Shown in pieces: positions 4,621 through 5,739 of a DNA stretch of 5,739 nt. Origin of the DNA: Candidatus Stahliibacteriota bacterium. Lineage in GTDB: Bacteria > Hydrothermota > Tepidihabitantia > B3-TA06. The notes under the pieces are model-generated. The model made no database searches. It saw only the letters and a list, made by a program, of their open reading frames with translations, and had not been told where the DNA came from. The stretch's first letter is position 1; the number at the start of each line of letters is the position of its first letter. The stretch is from the NCBI GenBank assembly GCA_030592225.1, contig JAUVJT010000139.1, positions 1-5,739 on the forward strand, given 5' to 3'. The position numbers and the translations under genes are program-made.

Positions 4621-5604
4621 ATGCCTGATCTAGGAACCAAGTACATGGGACTCCAGCTGCGCAATCCCCTGCTGGTGGCAAGCTGCAGCCTGACCGCTAC
4701 GGTCGAGGGCGTGAAAAAGGCTGCCGACGCCGGTGCGGGCGCGGTGGTGCTCAAGTCGCTGTTTGAAGAACAGATTGAGGCCGAAGTGGACGAGGTGGCC
4801 GATAGCAGCTGGCTGCCCGGACATCCGGAGGCGTTCGACTACGTTCGTAAGATGGGGGGCGCCTTGAGTTCGGTCAAGTATCTCGAACTGGTAAACGAGG
4901 CCAAGAACGCCGTAGACATTCCGGTTATCGCCAGCCTTAACTGCGTTACCCCCAGGTGGTGGATTAACTACGCACGTAAGCTGGAAGACGCGGGCGCAGA
5001 CGGGCTGGAGCTTAACATCTCCATCCGTCCTTCCGACCCGGAGCGCACCGCAAAGCAGATCGAGAAGCTTTACTTCGACATCCTGGAATCGGTGAGATCC
5101 AGGATCAAGATTCCCATTGCCGTAAAAATCGGGCCGTACTTCACCTCGATGGGACACGTGGCAACTGAACTGGCCAATCGCGGCGCGGATGCGCTGGTGC
5201 TTTTCAACCGGTTCTTCAGACTGGATATAGATATCGAGAAGATGAAACTCGTTTCGGGTAATCCCTTCTCCAGCCCCGAGGAGATGGGACGCACCCTGCG
5301 CTGGGTGGCCCTGCTGGCCGGACGTATCAGGGCCGATGTCGCCGCCTCCAGGGGGATTCACGACGCCGACAGCCTGATTAAAATGCTGCTTGCCGGCGCC
5401 AACGTGGTCGAGATGTGCTCCGCTTTCTATAAAAACGGAATAGAATACGTATCCACCGTGCTCAAAGGCCTGCAAGACTGGATGGCCAGGCACAACTTTG
5501 CCGACATCGAGGCGTTCCGGTGCAAGCTGAGTCAGGAGGAAAGCGAGCATCCCGAGCTTTACGAGCGTTTGCAGTACATCAAGGCGCTTACCGGGATAGA
5601 ATAA
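4621..5604 (+). CDS. dihydroorotate dehydrogenase-like flavoprotein
   Basis: A 327-residue FMN-binding TIM barrel resembling the 'dihydroorotate dehydrogenase-like' group rather than true PyrD. The barrel landmarks are RNPLLVASCSLT (14-25), VVLKSLFEEQ (42-51), PVIASLN (101-107), GADGLELNIS (125-134), IPIAVKIGPYF (164-174), GADALVLFNRF (188-198), ADVAASRGIHDAD (238-250) and LAGANVVEMCSAF (257-269). True class 1 enzymes carry ELNxSCPN with a catalytic Cys or Ser. Here ELNIS is followed by IRPSDPERTAKQIE, so the base-bearing segment differs and dihydroorotate oxidation is doubtful. Relatives I recall have ELNIYYxPTDP at this place. The K169-containing AVKI strand is the expected flavin contact. 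A strong ribosome site (AAGGAG, seven bases away) sets the start. The neighbours give no pathway clue, so substrate and redox partner are unknown. Confidence 0.88.
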   Translation: MPDLGTKYMGLQLRNPLLVASCSLTATVEGVKKAADAGAGAVVLKSLFEEQIEAEVDEVADSSWLPGHPEAFDYVRKMGGALSSVKYLELVNEAKNAVDIPVIASLNCVTPRWWINYARKLEDAGADGLELNISIRPSDPERTAKQIEKLYFDILESVRSRIKIPIAVKIGPYFTSMGHVATELANRGADALVLFNRFFRLDIDIEKMKLVSGNPFSSPEEMGRTLRWVALLAGRIRADVAASRGIHDADSLIKMLLAGANVVEMCSAFYKNGIEYVSTVLKGLQDWMARHNFADIEAFRCKLSQEESEHPELYERLQYIKALTGIE

Positions 5605-5739
5605 AAGTATCCCAACAGAATGCTACATCTTCTGTCGGGGACCCTGAATGTTGTCGCTTAAGACTCCTTTGAGTCTCCTGGAAGTTCCTGGCGGAACCTC
5701 CGCAACGAGGCACTCGCTGCACTCCAGAACCGATAGGGT
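5605..5739. other. gene-free region with consecutive stem-loops
   Basis: No convincing gene is seen. Potential stems are: CCC-A-ACAGAA with TTCTGT-C-GGG (5611-5639, one mismatch); AGACTC-CTTT-GAGTCT (5661-5676, perfect); GGAAGTTCC-TGGC-GGAACCTCC (5680-5701, one mismatch); and GAGGCA-CTCGC-TGC-A-CTC (5707-5724, one bulge). The first may end the preceding transcript although it lacks a U-tract. The rest could be a structured leader of a gene beyond the window. A short ATG frame at 5648 and a minus-strand frame from the edge down to 5624 are both open but unconvincing. Confidence 0.4.

Noticed and set aside
4630..5550. Long minus-strand frame of 306 codons opposite the dihydroorotate dehydrogenase-like gene
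   Set aside because: The plus-strand product is a clear family member with promoter and ribosome site. The minus frame has no recognisable motifs and arises from the codon bias of the real gene.
5624..5739. Minus-strand open frame entering from the window edge and ending at TAG (5626-5624)
   Set aside because: Only about 38 codons with no recognisable motif, lying over several stem-loops; insufficient to call a gene.

Overview
The window is a bacterial chromosome segment with moderately high GC and densely packed genes. It carries mostly housekeeping metabolism: leucine-type (or homoaconitase-type) dehydratase subunits, hypoxanthine phosphoribosyltransferase, acylphosphatase, a tRNA-Pro, a SLOG/LOG-like protein, a 2H phosphoesterase and a dihydroorotate dehydrogenase-like flavoprotein. 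The archaeal/anaerobe-type 420-aa LeuC, a tRNA without an encoded CCA, and GxxExxY sequence with its periodic repeats would fit an anaerobic or environmental lineage such as Chloroflexota/Dehalococcoidia. That assignment is an impression from gene types, not something the sequence proves. Promoters match the sigma-70 consensus well, so the host is a bacterium rather than an archaeon.

Layout. Plus strand, 1-1790: the last codons of a probable upstream gene, then leuC and leuD, translationally coupled by an ATGA overlap. 1796-2256: a roughly 460-bp unit bounded by ~30-nt imperfect inverted repeats and holding, on the minus strand, a GxxExxY (PD-(D/E)XK-like) gene broken by one in-frame amber codon. 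The rest of the family's C-terminus reads on perfectly after the stop. Minus strand, 3012-2265: a SLOG-family gene overlapping an acylphosphatase gene by 8 nt. 3048-3170: a gene-free spacer with two more repeats of the same general design, facing each other. Minus strand, 3857-3186: a perfect consensus promoter, tRNA-Pro(CGG), then hpt beginning only 7 nt after the tRNA. Plus strand, 3866-4474: a promoter back to back with the previous one and a 2H phosphoesterase gene that appears to be leaderless. Plus strand, 4555-5604: promoter, Shine-Dalgarno and a dihydroorotate dehydrogenase-like gene. 5605-5739: a run of stem-loops with no convincing gene.

How the parts relate. LeuCD make the two halves of one Fe-S isomerase. 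The SLOG and acylphosphatase genes form a two-gene operon. tRNA-Pro and hpt form one transcription unit in which tRNA 3' processing probably creates the 5' end of the hpt message. I see no defence system, CRISPR array or classical insertion sequence. The most unusual points are the tRNA-hpt arrangement with its divergent promoter, and the inverted-repeat-bounded, amber-interrupted GxxExxY unit together with its related solo repeats.
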